64,000 nucleotides of DNA from Luteimonas huabeiensis HB2 (GCF_000559025.1 NZ_JAAN01000031.1:1-64000), one strand, 5' to 3'; positions 1 through 11,302 are shown, numbered from the stretch's first letter. A program made the numbers and translations. Notes: generated by a model from the sequence alone, not told the origin.

Positions 1-105
1 GCGGGAGAAGGAACGACATGCCCCCGCTCGCGGGAGAAGGGACGAGATGCGCCCGCGAGCGGGGGAAGAGAAAAACAGCATGGGCCCGCTCGCGGAAAAA
101 GCGAT
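1..105. repeat. REP-like palindrome cluster (GCGGGAGAAGG family)
   Basis: Four imperfect copies of a short palindromic unit lie at about 1-12, 23-41, 52-68 and 85-100, spaced about 30 bp. The core is CCCGCTCGCGGGAGAAGG, and the copy at 52-68 is in the opposite orientation. The same unit recurs at 20730-20755 and in the array at 36909-37086. The cluster lies beyond the 3' end of the minus-strand M20 gene, the usual place for REP elements. The array is cut by the window edge. Confidence 0.7.
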
Positions 106-139
106 GGTTTCGACGCTGAAGGTCGAATGTCGATTCGCC

Positions 140-1318
140 CTAAGGCCCGTCGACAGGCCCCAGCCGCTTGCGCACGATCCGCTCGAACACCGCCGCGGCC
201 ACCGGCAGCAGCGCGTCGTCGAAGCGGAAGGTCGGGTGGTGACACATCGCGCTGTCCATGCCCAGGAACAGGTACGCCCCCGGCCAGTGCTCGAGCATGT
301 ACGAGAAATCGTCGGAGAACGGATACGCGCGCATGTCCGTGCGCACCCGATCCGGCCCCAGCACCTCGCCCAGCGCCTCCGCCGCCAGCGCCGCCTGCGC
401 CGGCGCGTTCACGCACGGCGGGCACGAGTGCGGGATGGTGCACGTCACCTTGCAGCCCGACATCGCCGCATGGCCCTCGCACAGCGCGTGCAGCCGCGCC
501 AGCAGCGCCTCGTGCACCTCGCGCGACAGCGCGCGCACCGTCCCGCTCAGCGTCGCCGTGGACGGAATGATGTTGTGGGTGGTGCCGGCCTGCAGCGAGC
601 CCACGTTGATCAGCGCCGGCTCCATCGGATCGATGTGGCGGCCCACGATCCCCGAAATCTCCACCGCCAGCCGCGCCGCCACCTGCAGCGGGTCGGTCGC
701 CTTGTGCGGCGCCGCCGCGTGCCCGCCCACGCCCTCGATCGCGATCTCGAACACCGCCAGCGACTGCAGCGTCGCCCCCGCCCGCACGCTCGCCTCGCCG
801 AAGCCCAGCAGCGGCATGTTGTGGAACGCGTACACCTCGTCGCAGGCGAAACGCTCGAATAGTCCGTCGGCGATCATCCGCGCCGCGCCGCGCCCGCCCT
901 CCTCCGCCGGCTGGAAGATCAGCACCACCCGGCCCCGCGCCGGCGGGTGCGCCACCAGGTGCTTGGCCGCCCCCAGCAGCGCCGCGGTGTGGCCGTCGTG
1001 CCCGCAGGTGTGCGCCACGCCGGGCCGCTGCGAGCGGAACGGCAGGTCGCTGTCCTCCTCCATCGGCAGCGCGTCCATGTCCGCGCGCAGCCCGATCGAC
1101 GGGCCCGGCGCGCCGCTGTCGATCGTCGCCACCACGCCGGTACCGCCCAGCCCGCGATGCACCGCCAGCCCCAGCGATTCCAGCACCTCCGCCACCAGCG
1201 CCGAGGTGCGCGCCTCCTCGAAGCCCAGCTCCGGCCAGGCATGGATGCGCTGGCGCCAGCCGGCCATCTCCGGCGCGAGGGTCTGCAGTTCGGCGGGGAC
1301 GGCGGGCTTGGCGGACAT
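140..1318 (-). CDS. M20 family amidohydrolase (hippurate hydrolase / N-acyl amino acid amidohydrolase)
   Basis: Predicted cytoplasmic metallo-amidohydrolase that removes acyl groups from N-acylated amino acids. It has the M20D metal-site signature: RADMDALP at residues 78-85, HTCGHDGH at 103-110 and QPAEEGG at 136-142, with later His residues in the C-terminal half (HNMP, CHHPTF). At 392 residues it matches the family's usual 380-440. I chose the ATG at 1318 because homologues begin about 20 residues before the WRQRIHAWPELGFEE segment; an in-frame ATG at 1378 would add 20 low-complexity residues. It is the last gene before the REP cluster. The exact substrate cannot be read from sequence. Confidence 0.93.
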   Translation of the reverse strand: MSAKPAVPAELQTLAPEMAGWRQRIHAWPELGFEEARTSALVAEVLESLGLAVHRGLGGTGVVATIDSGAPGPSIGLRADMDALPMEEDSDLPFRSQRPGVAHTCGHDGHTAALLGAAKHLVAHPPARGRVVLIFQPAEEGGRGAARMIADGLFERFACDEVYAFHNMPLLGFGEASVRAGATLQSLAVFEIAIEGVGGHAAAPHKATDPLQVAARLAVEISGIVGRHIDPMEPALINVGSLQAGTTHNIIPSTATLSGTVRALSREVHEALLARLHALCEGHAAMSGCKVTCTIPHSCPPCVNAPAQAALAAEALGEVLGPDRVRTDMRAYPFSDDFSYMLEHWPGAYLFLGMDSAMCHHPTFRFDDALLPVAAAVFERIVRKRLGPVDGP

Positions 1319-1385
1319 GACGGATCCGGGGGACGCGAACGGGGCCCGGATGGGAGCAGACGGGCCCCGGGCTGTCAAACCGCCT

Positions 1386-2036
1386 TCATTCCAGCGCCCC
1401 CTGCCAGTGGGTGCCGTACAGCCCGGCCGCCAGCCGCGCCTGCGGCCGCACCCGGAACACCACGCTGATGCGCTCGCCGACCGGCTTCGCGGTCTTGGGA
1501 ATGCCGTGCTCGTGGCTGAGCTGCGAGGCGTGGCTCATCGCCAGCACGCTGCCCGGCGCCAGCTCGATCGCGAGCGTCGCCCGCGCGCCGGTCTTGGCGC
1601 GGATGCGCATCCGCCGCGATGCGCCCAGCGAAAGCAGCGCGATCGGCTGCCCGGGCTCAAGCGTGTGCAGCTTGTCGTGGTGCATGGCCACGCTGTCGCC
1701 GCCGTCGCGGTACAGGTTGAGGCCGACGGCGTTGTACGGCGCCGGCGCCAGCCGCGCGACCGCGGCCAGCATCTCCCGCAACGGAAGATCCGGCGGCGGC
1801 GCGTCGAGCCGGTAGGACGCCAGCAGCCGCGGCACCGCCACCACCCGGTCGTACATCGGCCGCGCCTGCGCCTGCCAGGCCGCGTCCGCGCGCAGCGCCC
1901 GGAACCAGGCGTCCGCGACGGCGGCATCCACCGCCTGCGGCCAGTAGCGGATGCCGCCCTCGGCGTCGTCGACCAGCAGTTGCGGCCCGGCGGCCTGCGC
2001 GAAGAGATCCATCCCCGCCACATGGGGACGCGGCAT
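1386..2036 (-). CDS. AlkB-like 2-oxoglutarate/Fe(II) dioxygenase
   Basis: Predicted oxidative demethylase of alkylated nucleic acid bases. The non-haem iron triad is visible as HHD at residues 119-121 and the SHEHG histidine near 175. The 2-oxoglutarate-binding pair R189 and R195 follows the AlkB R-x5-R pattern, and a NLY motif precedes the iron site. At 216 residues it fits the short bacterial AlkB type. An alternative ATG at 2012 (MDLFAQ) is equally plausible. It lies 60 bp downstream of the UvrA-like gene on the same strand, so the two may form a DNA-damage unit. I infer a repair role; an RNA substrate is also possible. Confidence 0.88.
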   Translation of the reverse strand: MPRPHVAGMDLFAQAAGPQLLVDDAEGGIRYWPQAVDAAVADAWFRALRADAAWQAQARPMYDRVVAVPRLLASYRLDAPPPDLPLREMLAAVARLAPAPYNAVGLNLYRDGGDSVAMHHDKLHTLEPGQPIALLSLGASRRMRIRAKTGARATLAIELAPGSVLAMSHASQLSHEHGIPKTAKPVGERISVVFRVRPQARLAAGLYGTHWQGALE

Positions 2037-2096
2037 GGGCGCTGCCAGCGCCGCCCGGCCCGCCAGGCCGTCCGGTTCAGGCCGGAACGCGCCGGC

Positions 2097-4613
<2,517 letters not shown>

Positions 4614-4717
4614 GGCAGCACCTGGCTGGGAAACGGCCGGCATTATCCGCGCCGCGGCGTATCGGCCGCATCGACGCTAGACTCGGCCTCGACACCACAG
4701 GACGCCGAGGGCCGGAC

Positions 4718-5779
4718 ATGCGCGACGCCGCCGAAGACCCCGTCCGCCGCATCGCCCCGGCGAGCGGCGCCCGCAGGTGCGCGCGACGCGTCGCGCTCGT
4801 CGTCGCGCTCGCCATCGCGCTGCCGGCCCATGCCGACACGCCGCCCGCGCTGCTCGACGCGGTGCCGGCCGACCGCCCCGTGGACCTGGCGGCGCTCGAC
4901 TGGATCGCCCCGCGCTTCTCCGAAGACCCGGCCGAACGCGCGCGGTGGGATGCCCTGCTGGACTGGGCGAACGCCACCCGCGAAGCGCGGACCGCGGCGA
5001 TGCGCGCGGCGTTCCGGGAACGCGGCGTGGAGGCCACCGCCCTGCCTGTCGCCTGCTACGCCGATACCCGCTGCGGCCTGGTCCGCTCGGCCGAGGCCGC
5101 GGCCGCGCAGTTCGGAAGCTGGCCCGCGTTCGCGGCCGCGGCCGCCGCCGCCGCGCCCTACGTGCTCGGCATCCGCCGCGCGACCGAGATCGTCGACAGC
5201 ATCCATGCCGTGCGTCCGCCCACCGATCCCGATGCCGCCACCGCCCGCGACCTGCAGCGTCGCTTCATCAACGACCAGCTCCTGCGCAACGCCCTCGACG
5301 GCCTGCCCGGCCGGCCGGACGTACCGCCGGACGATCCGGTCTACGTGCTCTACGAATTCGCGCTGGGCACCGACTTCTCGCGCGAGGATCTGCGCAACGT
5401 CGTCCACGCCTCGGCACTGATCGCCGAGCGCGGATGGCCCGCGCCGCAGGAGACCGGCGCCGACACCCAGCAGCACCTGTGGGCGCTGGTCCAGCACGGC
5501 GACCTGCGCCCGGACCTGCAGTACGACGCGCTGCAGGCCATGCAGCGCCGCTTCGCCGCGCCGCCCTACCCGCAGGAATACGGCTATCTGCACGATCGCG
5601 TCATGCTGAAGGTCGCCGGTACCCAGCGCTACGGCACCCAGGTCACCTGCGACGGCGATGCGCGCGTGGCGCAGCCGCTCGACGGCAGCGGCGCCATCGA
5701 TACCCTGCGCGCGGAGGTCGGCCTGGGCCCGCTGGCCGACTACCTGGCCAAGTTCCCGCCCTGCGCGCTGCGGCCCTGA
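4718..5779 (+). CDS. Exported DUF6624-domain protein
   Basis: Predicted exported protein of unknown function, 353 residues. An N-terminal basic stretch and hydrophobic core (VALVVALAIALPAHAD) look like a signal peptide cleaved after AHA. The C-terminal half matches what I know of the DUF6624 family: LVQHGDLRPDLQYDALQ, a YGYLHDRV segment, QRYGTQV and the PLADYLA end. The N-terminal half has two cysteines (ACYADTRCG) that could form a disulphide. It is divergent from the UvrA-like gene across about 100 bp. No catalytic motif is recognisable. Confidence 0.82.
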   Translation: MRDAAEDPVRRIAPASGARRCARRVALVVALAIALPAHADTPPALLDAVPADRPVDLAALDWIAPRFSEDPAERARWDALLDWANATREARTAAMRAAFRERGVEATALPVACYADTRCGLVRSAEAAAAQFGSWPAFAAAAAAAAPYVLGIRRATEIVDSIHAVRPPTDPDAATARDLQRRFINDQLLRNALDGLPGRPDVPPDDPVYVLYEFALGTDFSREDLRNVVHASALIAERGWPAPQETGADTQQHLWALVQHGDLRPDLQYDALQAMQRRFAAPPYPQEYGYLHDRVMLKVAGTQRYGTQVTCDGDARVAQPLDGSGAIDTLRAEVGLGPLADYLAKFPPCALRP

Positions 5780-5824
5780 ATCCGCCGCGGGCGCGCGCTC
5801 GCGGCCACGGGCGCCGCCGTGGGG

Positions 5825-6964
5825 CTACGCCTCCTGCGGCGCGCCGACCGCCGGCGCCCGCGCCCGCCGCGGCCGGCTCGGGAACGCATGGCGCAGGATC
5901 CGCCACGTCACCTCGCCGAACTGCCTGAGCAGCGAGCCGGTGTCGTAGCGCTGTCCGTAGCGCGCGCAGATCTCGCGCACCTCCACCGCCATCGCGGCAT
6001 AGCGGTGCGCGGGCACGTCGGGGAAGAAATGGTGCTCGATCTGGTGGCTGAGGTTGCCGGTCAACAGGTGCATCAGCCGGCCGCCGGCGATGTTGGAGGA
6101 TCCGCGCAGCTGGCGCAGGTACCAGTGGCCGCGGGTCTCGCGGCGCAGGCAGTCCTTCGGGAATACCTCGGCATCGGCGGTGAAGTGGCCGCAGAAGATC
6201 ACCACGTAGGTCCACACGTTGCGGATGCCGTTGGCCGCCAGGTTGCCCAGCAGCACCGGCAGAAAGAACGGCCCCGCCAGCGCCGGGAACAGCACGTAGT
6301 CCTTCAGCAGCTGCCGGCCCATCTTGCGGCCGACCGGCGCGAAATCGCGCGCGAGCTTGCCCTTGGGCGTCTTGCCGGCGAGCCAGCGGCCCAGCTTCAG
6401 TTCCTGGATCGCCACGCCCCACTGGAAGTACAGCGCGAACACCGGCGCGATCAGCGGCTGCAGCAGGTAGAACGGCCGCCAGCGCTGCTCGGGGAACAGC
6501 CGCAGCAGGCCGTAGCCGATGTCGTCGTCCATGCCGCGCACGTTGGTGTAGGTGTGGTGGCGGAAGTTGTGCGAGTGCCGCCAGTTGTCGCCGGTGGCGA
6601 CGATGTCCCATTCGTAGCTGCGGCCTTCGAGCTGCGGGTCGCCCATGAAGTCGTACTGGCCGTGCATCACGTTGTGCCCGACCTCCATGTTCTCCAGGAT
6701 CTTGGCCAGCGCCAGCAGCAGCACGCCCGCAGGCCACGCCGCCAACAGCACCCACGGCACGAACGCGCCCGCGATCGCGCCGAGCATCAGCAGCGCGCGC
6801 CCGCTCAGGCTGGTCCAGCGCACGCCGGCCACCACCTTGCGGATGTAGTCGGCATCGGCCTGGCCGACCTGCGCCATCGTGCGGGTGTGCAGCGCATCGA
6901 GTTCGGCGCCGAAGGCTTCGAGTTCCTGCGCGCTCAGGCGGCGCGCGGCGGTAGCGTTGGACAT
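5825..6964 (-). CDS. desB: Membrane fatty acid desaturase (DesB/DesA3-like)
   Basis: Di-iron membrane desaturase that introduces a double bond into acyl chains and so tunes membrane fluidity. The three histidine boxes are present: GHNVMH, HSHNFRHH and HQIEHHFFP. Hydrophobic segments lie between the boxes, and the length of 379 residues is typical. The gene lies 13 bp downstream of a ferredoxin-type reductase, with a divergent TetR regulator beyond it. That is the layout of desT-desC-desB in Pseudomonas aeruginosa and resembles the mycobacterial DesA3/reductase pair. I infer acyl-CoA delta-9 activity from this context; regiospecificity cannot be read from sequence. Confidence 0.92.
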   Translation of the reverse strand: MSNATAARRLSAQELEAFGAELDALHTRTMAQVGQADADYIRKVVAGVRWTSLSGRALLMLGAIAGAFVPWVLLAAWPAGVLLLALAKILENMEVGHNVMHGQYDFMGDPQLEGRSYEWDIVATGDNWRHSHNFRHHTYTNVRGMDDDIGYGLLRLFPEQRWRPFYLLQPLIAPVFALYFQWGVAIQELKLGRWLAGKTPKGKLARDFAPVGRKMGRQLLKDYVLFPALAGPFFLPVLLGNLAANGIRNVWTYVVIFCGHFTADAEVFPKDCLRRETRGHWYLRQLRGSSNIAGGRLMHLLTGNLSHQIEHHFFPDVPAHRYAAMAVEVREICARYGQRYDTGSLLRQFGEVTWRILRHAFPSRPRRARAPAVGAPQEA

Positions 6965-6977
6965 GGCGGTTCCGGGA

Positions 6978-8084
6978 TCAGAGGTCGAGAACGAGATCGG
7001 TCGCCGCGCTGCTCACGCACAGCTTCAGCGCCGTGGCCGGCTCGCCGCTGGCGGCGCCGGTGCGCAGATCGCGCGCGGTGCCCGAGGACTTGCCGCAGGC
7101 GCAGGTGTTGCAGATGCCCATGCGGCAGGCCGAACGCGGCTTCAGGCCCTCGGCCTCCAGCGCGTCCAGCAGCGCGACGCCGCGCGGCAGCCGCAGCTCG
7201 CGGCCGCTGCGCGCCAGCCGCACCGCCACCGTGCCGGTGTCGTCCACCGGCGGCCGCGGCGGCGGCGTGAACGCCTCGCTGCGCAGCAACGGCACGCGGC
7301 CGTCGAGCAGCGCCTGCGCCGCGGCGACGAAACCGCCCGGCCCGCAGGCATGGACCTGCCGCCGGGCGAGGTCGGGCACCAGCGCCTCGAGCAGCGACGC
7401 ATCGATGCGCCCGGTCGCCTCGTCGGCGGCCTCCGGCGTTTCGCCGGTCAGCACGAAGCGCACGTCGAACCCGGCGTGCCGCGCCGCCAGCGCGCGCAGT
7501 TCGCGGGCGAAGCACAGTTCCGCGCGCGTGCGCGCCCAGTACAGCAGCGTCGCCGGCACCGGCATGTCCTGCGCGGCCAGTTGCCGGACCAGCGCCATCA
7601 GCGGGGTGATGCCGCTGCCCGCGGCCAGGAACAGCCAGGCGCCCTCCGCACGCGCCGGCAGCACCAGATCGCCGAAGCCGGGCCCGATGTCGAGCACGTC
7701 GCCCAGCCGCGCCGGGTCCAGCAGGTGCGCGCTCATCCGCCCGCCCGCGACACGCTTGACCGTCACCGTGATCCGCCCGTCCGCGCCCACCGGCGCATCC
7801 AGGCTGTAGCTGCGGTTGGTACGCACGCCGTCGATCTCGGCGCCCAGGTTCACGTGCTGGCCCGGGAGCGCGCCCGTCCAGTGGCGGTTGGGCCGCAGGG
7901 TCAGCGTGACCGCATCGGCGGCGGCCGGCGCGTGGCCGATCACGCGCGCCAGCGGCCGCTCCCAGGTCCAGGTCGGATGCAGGCGCCGCGCCCAGAAATC
8001 GAACACCGGCGGGGAAACGAACGGGGCGGCCAGCCGGCGCAGGCGGCTGCGCGGGCGGCTCGAAAGCGGGGGCACGGCGGACAT
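6978..8084 (-). CDS. desC: Ferredoxin-type reductase for the desaturase (DesC-like)
   Basis: Flavin/iron-sulphur electron-transfer protein that would pass electrons from NAD(P)H to the adjacent desaturase. In order: a FAD-binding domain with the RSYSLDAP motif, an NAD-binding domain with AAGSGITPLMAL and the CGPGGF segment, and a C-terminal plant-type [2Fe-2S] domain with CRMGICNTCACGK plus a final Cys (LKLCVSS). ATG at 8084 gives 368 residues; ATG at 8111 would add nine residues and sit inside the palindromic control region, so I prefer 8084. It is probably co-transcribed with the desaturase. Confidence 0.92.
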   Translation of the reverse strand: MSAVPPLSSRPRSRLRRLAAPFVSPPVFDFWARRLHPTWTWERPLARVIGHAPAAADAVTLTLRPNRHWTGALPGQHVNLGAEIDGVRTNRSYSLDAPVGADGRITVTVKRVAGGRMSAHLLDPARLGDVLDIGPGFGDLVLPARAEGAWLFLAAGSGITPLMALVRQLAAQDMPVPATLLYWARTRAELCFARELRALAARHAGFDVRFVLTGETPEAADEATGRIDASLLEALVPDLARRQVHACGPGGFVAAAQALLDGRVPLLRSEAFTPPPRPPVDDTGTVAVRLARSGRELRLPRGVALLDALEAEGLKPRSACRMGICNTCACGKSSGTARDLRTGAASGEPATALKLCVSSAATDLVLDL

Positions 8085-8090
8085 GGGAAG

Positions 8091-8134
8091 CGACTGTACA
8101 GGCATCCGCACACGCGTGTATACAGTCGTATATC
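8091..8134. promoter_or_regulatory. Palindrome-rich operator region between desC and tetR
   Basis: The 90-bp divergent spacer carries nested inverted repeats. CGACTGTA at 8091-8098 is matched by TACAGTCG at 8121-8128. ACACGCGTGT (8110-8119) is a perfect 10-bp palindrome. TGTATACA (8117-8124) is an 8-bp palindrome. TATAC-N4-GTATA spans 8119-8132. It is also one of the few AT-rich patches nearby. A TetR-family operator controlling both directions is the simplest reading. Confidence 0.55.
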
Positions 8135-8174
8135 AATTCGTTCAGTCGTCCGGGCGGGGGAAGGCGCGGCTGCT

Positions 8175-8888
8175 ATGCTGGGGGTTCGCCCGCGTCGATG
8201 CCCGCCCTTGTCCGTCCCCGCCCCCGCGCCCGCCGGCGATCCCGCCTCCATTCCGGACGGCCATCCCGGCCGCAAGCCGACCATCGTCCGCGAGGACCTG
8301 ATCGCCGCCGCGCTGCGCCTGATCGGCCCGCACCGCAGCGTCTCCACCCTGAGCCTGCGCGAGGTCGCGCGCGAGGCCGGCATCGCGCCCAACAGCTTCT
8401 ACCGCCAGTTCCACGACATGGACGAGCTGGCCGTCGCCCTGATCGACCTGGCGGGCGAATCGCTGCGCCGGATCGTCGGCGACGCCCGCAAGCGCGCGGT
8501 CTCCGGCCGCAGCATCGTGCGCGGCTCGCTCGAAACCTTCATGGAGCGCCTGCGCGCCGACGACAAGCTGCTGCACGTGCTGCTGCGCGAAGGCACGGTC
8601 GGCTCCGACGCGTTCAAGCGCGCGGTCGATCGCCAACTGCGCTTCTTCGAGGACGAACTGCGCGCCGACCTCGTGCGCATCGCCGCCGCGCAGGGCCTGG
8701 CCTTCCACGAACCCGCGCTGGTCGCGCGCGCGATCACCCGGCTGGTGTTCGCCATCGGCGGCACCGCGCTCGACTCCCCGCCCGAGCGCGACGAGGCGCT
8801 GGTCGACGAGCTGGCGCAGATGATCCGCATGCTGCTGCGCGGCGCGTACGCGCTGAGCGCCGACCACAAGCCCGCGCGCGCACCTTGA
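8175..8888 (+). CDS. desT: TetR-family transcriptional regulator (DesT-like)
   Basis: Predicted repressor of the divergent desaturase operon. The helix-turn-helix is at about residues 55-75 (LSLREVAREAGIAPNSFYRQF), preceded by GRKPTIVREDLIAAALRLI. The C-terminal half is the variable ligand-binding domain, which in P. aeruginosa DesT senses acyl-CoA saturation. ATG at 8175 gives 237 residues, about 25 more than typical, with a Pro/Ala-rich start. A downstream TTG at 8208 or another non-ATG start nearer GRKP is possible. Identity as DesT is inferred from synteny. Confidence 0.88.
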   Translation: MLGVRPRRCPPLSVPAPAPAGDPASIPDGHPGRKPTIVREDLIAAALRLIGPHRSVSTLSLREVAREAGIAPNSFYRQFHDMDELAVALIDLAGESLRRIVGDARKRAVSGRSIVRGSLETFMERLRADDKLLHVLLREGTVGSDAFKRAVDRQLRFFEDELRADLVRIAAAQGLAFHEPALVARAITRLVFAIGGTALDSPPERDEALVDELAQMIRMLLRGAYALSADHKPARAP

Positions 8889-8968
8889 CTCCCACCGACC
8901 GGATCGGACCCGTCACGCTGTCGGCCGGGACCGCCCCTGGCCCGGGCGCGACCCGCCGGTCGACCGCG

Positions 8969-9133
8969 ATGCAGCGCGCGCCGGAAGTCCTGATCCTGGG
9001 CACCGGCCCCGAGACGCCGATGCCGGTGGCGATGCTGCGCGCGCCGGGCATCCCGAGCTGCGGCCGCGGCGCGGAGGCCACCGCCCTCGGCATCGCCCCC
9101 CAGGTGCAGATCTGGCGGGGCGTGCAAGCTTGA
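8969..9133 (+). pseudogene. Degraded Mth938/DUF498-like fragment
   Basis: A 54-codon frame (MQRAPEVLILGTG...) resembles the central part of Mth938-domain proteins, where a PEVLLLGTG strand is followed by a loop and a RGIG segment. Compare PELVVLGSG in the intact homologue at 33387-33779. After LGTG the similarity fades, the RGIG-like part reads APGIPSCGRGAEA, and the C-terminal strands are missing. It may be a decayed copy or a frameshifted remnant. Its stop codon overlaps the TTG start of the next gene (TTGA), so a short translated leader is also possible. Confidence 0.4.
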
Positions 9134-9732
9134 AGACACCGGATCACGCCGCGGTCCTGCTCGCCGCCGGCGGCAGCACGCGACTGGGCCGCCCCAAGCA
9201 GCTGCTGCGCCGCGACGGCGAAACCCTGATCCACCGCGCCGCGCGGCTGGCACTGGCCACCGCGCCGCGCGAACTGCTGGTCATACTCGGCGCGCACGCG
9301 GCCACCCTGCAACGCGAAGTGGCCGATCTGCCGCATCGCGCGATCTCCAACCCGAACTGGTCCGACGGCATGGGCAGCAGCCTGGGTGCCGTCGCCGCCC
9401 AGGCGCGCCGCTACGACAGCGTGCTGATCCTGGCCTGCGACCTGCCCGCGCTCGAGGCCATGCACCTGCAACAGCTCGTGGCCGGCGCCCGCGGCGCGCC
9501 CTCGGGCTGCGCCGCGCTGCGCTGGCGCGATGCCGCCGGCATGCCTGCCGTCGTACCCGGCGCCTGGTTCGCCGAATTCGACGCTGCACCGGCCGACACC
9601 GGCTTCCGCCGGCGCCTGCGCGCGCTGCCCGCGGGCAGCGTGTGGCTGCTCGACGCCCCCGCCATCGCGTTCGACATCGATACCCCGGCCGACCTCGACG
9701 CGGCGATCGAAGCGGGCCTGCTCGACCCGTAG
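9130..9732 (+). CDS. MobA/MocA-like NTP transferase (molybdenum cofactor cytidylyltransferase family)
   Basis: Nucleotidyltransferase of 200 residues with the N-terminal signature LLAAGGSTRLGRPKQLL (residues 10-26) and a metal-binding acidic motif in LILACDLPAL near residue 100. This family includes MocA, which cytidylylates molybdopterin for xanthine dehydrogenase-type enzymes, and general NTP-transferase-like proteins. The start appears to be TTG at 9130, overlapping the stop of the preceding fragment. No molybdoenzyme or XdhC partner is next to it, so the cofactor role is an inference from the family. Confidence 0.85.
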   Translation: MKTPDHAAVLLAAGGSTRLGRPKQLLRRDGETLIHRAARLALATAPRELLVILGAHAATLQREVADLPHRAISNPNWSDGMGSSLGAVAAQARRYDSVLILACDLPALEAMHLQQLVAGARGAPSGCAALRWRDAAGMPAVVPGAWFAEFDAAPADTGFRRRLRALPAGSVWLLDAPAIAFDIDTPADLDAAIEAGLLDP

Positions 9733-10193
9733 CGCCGCGGCCGGCCACGCGGCGCGCCCGCCTGGAGACGTCGCAGCGCCCCACCTCACGCGCTCACGCA
9801 GTCGTGCCCTCGGGCGCACGACGTCATGCAGGCGTCGACCGCACCCGCACGTGCGCGCCCGCGAGTTCGACCGCACATCCGCGATCCCCAGCCAGCCCCC
9901 CGTATCCCGCGGCCCCGCCGCAACCTGCCGGCCGCCGGCCGCATCCTCAACCCCAGGCAGGCACGCCCCGACAGCTCGCCGACGAAGGCCAGGGCGCCGG
10001 CGAACTCGACCTGTGCGGCGTCGGCGCCGATCGCCAATGCCATCCACAACGCCACCGGCGTGCGCGCGCGACTACCCGGTCGCGTTCGCCCAGCTGCCGC
10101 CGGCGTTGCCCGCCGTGCAGGCGCGCAGGCACGCGACAGGTTCGGACCGGTGCTTCCGGCAACGTTCCGAAACGCGCCGCGCGAGCGCGCGCA
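9733..10193. other. Stretch without a supportable gene
   Basis: Several frames are open on both strands, but their translations are Arg/Pro/Ala-rich, lack recognisable domains and have no good ribosome-binding sites. I see no terminator with a T-run, RNA gene or repeat here. It may be decayed coding sequence. Confidence 0.4.
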
Positions 10194-10385
10194 TTACCCG
10201 CCCGCGAGGCCGCCACCTGCCGGGCCGGGCAGCGCATCGTCGCGCTCGGTGGCCTCCGGATCCTCCAGATCGCCGACCTCGCGCGCGATGCCCGCCTCCG
10301 GATCGGATGCCGCGGCGTCCGCCGCCGGCGCCCGCCGGCTGGAACGGTCCTCGTCCTGCGGGGCGTCGTTCTTCCGCCTGCCCAT
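10194..10385 (-). CDS. Small hydrophilic hypothetical protein ending in GGGLAGG
   Basis: A 63-residue acidic and basic protein (MGRRKNDAPQDEDRSS...). Translation is supported by GGAG eight bases before the ATG. It has no signal peptide or membrane segment. The pattern of a short charged protein with a GDLEDPEATERDDALPG segment and a Gly-rich end is shared by small uncharacterised proteobacterial proteins I have seen, but I cannot assign a function. The surrounding DNA is poorly conserved in appearance. Confidence 0.5.
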   Translation of the reverse strand: MGRRKNDAPQDEDRSSRRAPAADAAASDPEAGIAREVGDLEDPEATERDDALPGPAGGGLAGG

Positions 10386-10540
10386 GTCGGTCTCCAGCGC
10401 GTGGAGCCGCCGAGGCTACGGCGGCACGCGTGAACGGCGCGCACCGCCTCGCCCGGGCCGGCGCCTCGTGCCGACGCCGCGGGCGCGGGCAAGCCACCGC
10501 CATGCGCCCATAGCGCGCGCCGTCGCCGGCGACGCCCGCG

Positions 10541-11302
10541 TCAACGTCGCCGGATCGCAACCGGCGACCGACGACGCCAGCCCATGGCGGCCCATGCCGA
10601 GCGCATTGGAGGTCGTGCAACCCGCCGGCTCCGGCCGCCCGCACCCGAGCGATGCGACCCGCCGCCACAACGGCCGAGGTGCACGCGATACGCCGCAGGC
10701 GCCTCGCGCACGCCGAACCTCCCGCCTGCCTGCCCAAGGCGCTGACGCTCCACGCAATCCAGAATGCCGCGCAGCGCCTCGGCGGCATCGCGGACGGCCT
10801 CGCCCAGTTGCGGCAGCGTGCCCGGAGCCCATTCGTCCGCCCGCCCCGCGGCCATCGCATCCCCGTGCGCGGAGATTCTCCGGATCAGGCGGTCGAGCGC
10901 ATCCACCTGCTCGAGGGCCATGCCGAAGATGAAGCGTTCGCGGACGCCGTCGGGCTCCTCTTGCGCAGGGTCGGCCTCGACCGCGGCAGCCCGGCCGGGG
11001 CCCTCCGCTCCCCTGGCCCGCCCCTCCTCCGCCAACGGCATTTCCTTCATCGGCTGCGCACGCGCAGGCCGGCAGGGCTCGCCCAGCACAAGGCCCAGAT
11101 GTTCCGCCATGAAATCCAGGCCGGCCGCCATCTCCTCCACGCCGATCCCGGACATCCGTTCCCGCCCCGCCTCCGACGTACTCGCTCGCGCCAACCGCGA
11201 CAGGAACGTCATATGCCGCTGCAGCTGCTTCAGCCGCACCCGGCCACCCTCCGCCAGGACATCATCGGGCAGACCACGCCCTTGGGATTCGTGCACCGAC
11301 AT
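10541..11302 (-). CDS. XAC0095-like protein with extended C-terminus
   Basis: The N-terminal 70 residues resemble the Xanthomonadaceae-restricted XAC0095 family: a start followed by RVRLKQLQRHMTFLSRLAR, then VEEMAAGLDFMAEHLGLVL. A second helical region follows at about 115-185 (FIFGMALEQVDALDRLIRR...). The last 60 or so residues are Arg/Gly-rich and look like out-of-frame translation, so the 3' end may be frameshifted or the true stop lost. The ATG at 11302 has AAGGAG ten bases upstream. Function is unknown. Confidence 0.6.
   Translation of the reverse strand: MSVHESQGRGLPDDVLAEGGRVRLKQLQRHMTFLSRLARASTSEAGRERMSGIGVEEMAAGLDFMAEHLGLVLGEPCRPARAQPMKEMPLAEEGRARGAEGPGRAAAVEADPAQEEPDGVRERFIFGMALEQVDALDRLIRRISAHGDAMAAGRADEWAPGTLPQLGEAVRDAAEALRGILDCVERQRLGQAGGRFGVREAPAAYRVHLGRCGGGSHRSGAGGRSRRVARPPMRSAWAAMGWRRRSPVAIRRR

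Noticed and set aside
9826-10932. A 368-residue plus-strand frame in the poorly conserved stretch
   Set aside because: Extreme Arg/Pro content, no good ribosome-binding site and opposite to the better supported XAC0095-like and 63-residue genes.
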